Source: a virus. Taken from it: a DNA stretch of 22,286 nucleotides. Both the position numbers and the translations under genes were made by a program. Positions 20,468 to 22,286 of the stretch are shown piece after piece; within the stretch, counting starts at the first letter, position 1, and every line of letters begins with the position of its first letter. The notes beneath the pieces are model-generated. The model was not told the origin of the DNA. It searched no databases and saw only the letters and a program-made list of their open reading frames with translations. The stretch is from positions 1-22,286 of IMG/VR virus record IMGVR_UViG_3300012954_000097; one strand, written 5' to 3'.

Positions 20468-21291
20468 TGTTTGGTCATGAGTTTTATCACGAAAGTATAA
20501 GAAAGTATATAATTTTATTTGGAACTATGTTCAATGATTTGCATATCAAAAGAAAGAATAGTTCTGGTAATGTCATACAAAAAATAAAAGTACCTTTAAC
20601 ATATGCACCAAGAGAAAAGGTAACAGCTAGATTAGAACAGAATCTAAGTTTAACTGAACAACAATCTATATTACTTCCTAGAATATCATTTGAAATGATG
20701 AGTATGACATATGATCCAAGTAGGAAGTTAAACACAGTAACAAAATTAGTAAAGGATCCAAATACAGGAAACAATGTAAAAAGAATATTCAATCCTGTAC
20801 CATATGACATTAACTTTGATTTAAACCTTTACACAAGATATGCAGAAGATGCAACACAACTTTTAGAACAAATAATGCCGTTCTTTACTCCTGAATTCAC
20901 AGCAACTATAAACCTTATACCAGAGATGGATATAAAGGTCGATGTTCCAATTGTACTAAATAGTATTAGCTCACAAGATGTTTATGAAGGTGATTTTGAA
21001 ACAAGAAGAGCTTTAATATGGAATTTGGGATTTAACATGAGAGCATATTTCTACGGACCAATCAAAGAACAAGGCGTTATCAAAAACGTTAATACCAATT
21101 TCTATACAACACATGCAAATGGTGCATTTGGAAACACACCTGCATCTGCTGTTAAACAGAAACCTGGTTTAGATCAATTTAGAAATCCAACCACGAACGG
21201 CAGTTTAACTATAGCAGTTGGTGGCATCTTTGCTAATGATAATTATTCTGTAATAACAGATTTTGAGGATTACTTCAATGGCGAAACATAA
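20467..21291 (+). CDS. gp15: Tail completion / sheath stabiliser protein gp15
   Basis: In T4 the gp15 ring caps the tail tube and sheath and docks to the neck. Here the length (274 aa against 272 in T4), the start MFGHEFYHESIRKYIILFGT, VPLTYAPREKVTARLEQN, PRISFEMMSMTYDPSRKLNT and the later FMRAYFYGP-like segment (NLGFNMRAYFYGPIKEQGV) all fit. The C-terminal ~45 residues are looser and extend beyond the core. The start overlaps the gp14 stop (TAATG) with GGAGG nine bases upstream. Its end overlaps gp16 by 14 bases. Confidence 0.92.
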   Translation: MFGHEFYHESIRKYIILFGTMFNDLHIKRKNSSGNVIQKIKVPLTYAPREKVTARLEQNLSLTEQQSILLPRISFEMMSMTYDPSRKLNTVTKLVKDPNTGNNVKRIFNPVPYDINFDLNLYTRYAEDATQLLEQIMPFFTPEFTATINLIPEMDIKVDVPIVLNSISSQDVYEGDFETRRALIWNLGFNMRAYFYGPIKEQGVIKNVNTNFYTTHANGAFGNTPASAVKQKPGLDQFRNPTTNGSLTIAVGGIFANDNYSVITDFEDYFNGET

Positions 21292-21688
21292 AGACACAAT
21301 AGCTGATGCTTTAGACTTAGAACCTATACAAGGTGAAATAGTTAAAGCAGATGAAGCAAACGTAAATCCAGAAATGGAAAATGACTTCAAGTATGCTAGA
21401 GAAAACTTATACAATATTATAGAAAGAGGAACAGATGCTCTTAATGGTATTGTAGATTTAGCACAACAAAGTCAACATCCTAGATCATTTGAAGTTGTTG
21501 CAGACTTGGTAAGAACATTATCAACAGCTAACAAAGACTTGTTAGACTTACAAAAGAAAATGAAAGACCTACAACCAGAGGAACAAAAGAATCAAAAAGT
21601 AACCAATAACCTTTTTGTAGGTAGTACTAAAGACCTTACAGATTTGATAGAAGGTGGTGCTAGGAAGATAAAACCAAAAGATGGCTGA
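21278..21688 (+). CDS. gp16: Small terminase subunit gp16
   Basis: The small terminase binds DNA and regulates packaging by the gp17 motor. The 136-residue product is mainly helical and charged: DTIADALDLEPIQGEIVKAD, DFKYARENLYNIIERGTDAL, then a probable coiled coil (LSTANKDLLDLQKKMKDLQ) and a C-terminus NNLFVGSTKDLTDLIEG, as in T4-like gp16 (164 aa in T4). I chose ATG 21278, with GAGGA nine bases upstream. An ATG at 21263 in the same frame lacks a site and lies deeper in gp15. Its identity rests on position between gp15 and gp17 as well as sequence. Confidence 0.88.
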   Translation: MAKHKDTIADALDLEPIQGEIVKADEANVNPEMENDFKYARENLYNIIERGTDALNGIVDLAQQSQHPRSFEVVADLVRTLSTANKDLLDLQKKMKDLQPEEQKNQKVTNNLFVGSTKDLTDLIEGGARKIKPKDG

Positions 21689-22286
21689 TCATTACTTAGG
21701 AAATCCAAAGCTCAAGAAAGCTAATATCAACATTGACTTTTCAGAAGAAGAGATCAATGAGATAGTCAAATGCAGTAAAGATGTAGTATACTTCTGTGAG
21801 AAATATATTAAGATTGTTAATATTGATGAAGGTCTAATACCATACAAGCCATACGATTATCAAAAAGAAATAATGCATACAGTCGATGATAACAGATTTG
21901 TTATCTGTAAGATGCCTAGACAGACTGGTAAAACAACTACAATGATAGCAATAATGATGCACTATGCATTATTCAATCCAGACTTTAATATTGCTATCTT
22001 AGCTAACAAAGCAGCTACATCAAGAGAAATATTATCAAGATTACAATTAGCATATGAGAACTTACCATGGTTCTTACAACAAGGTGTAGTAGAATGGAAC
22101 AAGGGTAATATAGAATTAGAGAATGGTTCAAAAATATTTGCATCATCTACATCAGCATCATCTGTAAGGGGTATGTCTATTAACTTAGTATACTTAGATG
22201 AGTTTGCATTCGTACCTGCAACTGTACAAGATGAATTCTTTAGTTCTGTATATCCTACAATATCATCTGGTAGAACATCAAGAGTA
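21681..22286 (+). CDS. gp17: Large terminase subunit gp17, N-terminal ATPase part (truncated by window end)
   Basis: This is the packaging motor: an N-terminal ATPase and a C-terminal nuclease, of which only the first 202 residues are inside the window (T4 gp17 has 610). Seen here: an N-terminal helical part, YKPYDYQKEIMHTVDDNRFV (adenine-binding/Q motif region), Walker A in MPRQTGKTTT (R80 to T86, with K84), IAILANKAATSREILSRLQL, SSTSASSVRGMSINLVYLDE and the Walker B/catalytic DE (D173-E174) in VYLDEFAFV. The ATG overlaps the end of gp16 by eight bases. The nuclease domain must lie beyond 22286. Confidence 0.95.
   Translation, partial: MADHYLGNPKLKKANINIDFSEEEINEIVKCSKDVVYFCEKYIKIVNIDEGLIPYKPYDYQKEIMHTVDDNRFVICKMPRQTGKTTTMIAIMMHYALFNPDFNIAILANKAATSREILSRLQLAYENLPWFLQQGVVEWNKGNIELENGSKIFASSTSASSVRGMSINLVYLDEFAFVPATVQDEFFSSVYPTISSGRTSRV

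Noticed and set aside
1-22286. tRNA genes, integrase or attachment sites, insertion sequences
   Set aside because: No cloverleaf-like segment, recombinase motif or flanking direct/inverted repeat was seen in the few non-coding gaps, the longest of which is 71 bases.

Overview
This 22.3-kb window is part of the late structural region of a T4-like (contractile-tailed) marine bacteriophage. The right end carries the syntenic core gp13-gp14-gp15-gp16-gp17 (neck, tail completion, small and large terminase). The left and middle carry tail-fibre and virion structural modules of the kind found in cyanophages and pelagiphages. The DNA is clearly AT-rich (about one third G+C by eye). All genes are on the + strand and tightly packed, many with overlapping stop/start codons (TAATG, TAGTG). 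Promoters look like T4 late promoters (TATAAATA). No host-diagnostic gene is present, so SAR11, picocyanobacteria or another marine host cannot be told apart.

Layout. (1) 2-2137: the 3' part of a tyrosine-rich repeat fibre gene that is probably cut by the window edge; it ends in a glycine-rich adhesin-like domain. (2) 2144-9454: a 2,436-residue protein. After a 256-residue N-terminal head it is almost entirely four-residue units with an aromatic at every fourth position, interrupted at its exact centre by an 89-residue non-repeat island holding its only two cysteines. (3) 9513-11888: a late-promoter-led block with a charged hypothetical protein, a GT8-like glycosyltransferase, a 2-oxoglutarate/Fe(II)-oxygenase-like protein and a small hypothetical. 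(4) 11938-18958: eight small-to-large virion/fibre proteins built from shared modules (KRSS-type N-termini, DGGT[FY] or AWG C-termini, PKD-like domains, a cupredoxin-like domain). (5) 18967-22286: gp13, gp14, gp15, gp16 and the first 202 residues of gp17.

The most striking observation is in the giant protein. Its two repeat arms are the same length (3,105 and 3,102 nt), and recognisable sub-blocks occur at mirror distances from the central island: A-B-C-D-E-island-E'-D'-C'-B'-A'. Each arm also carries three copies of a 348-nt (29-unit) super-repeat. This is what one would expect if the chain folds back as a long hairpin with the cysteine island at the tip. Together with the adjacent glycosyltransferase and oxygenase-like genes it suggests, as a hypothesis, a tyrosine-rich fibre that may be covalently modified.

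No tRNA, CRISPR array, insertion sequence or integrase was seen. There is no stretch over 300 bases without a gene.
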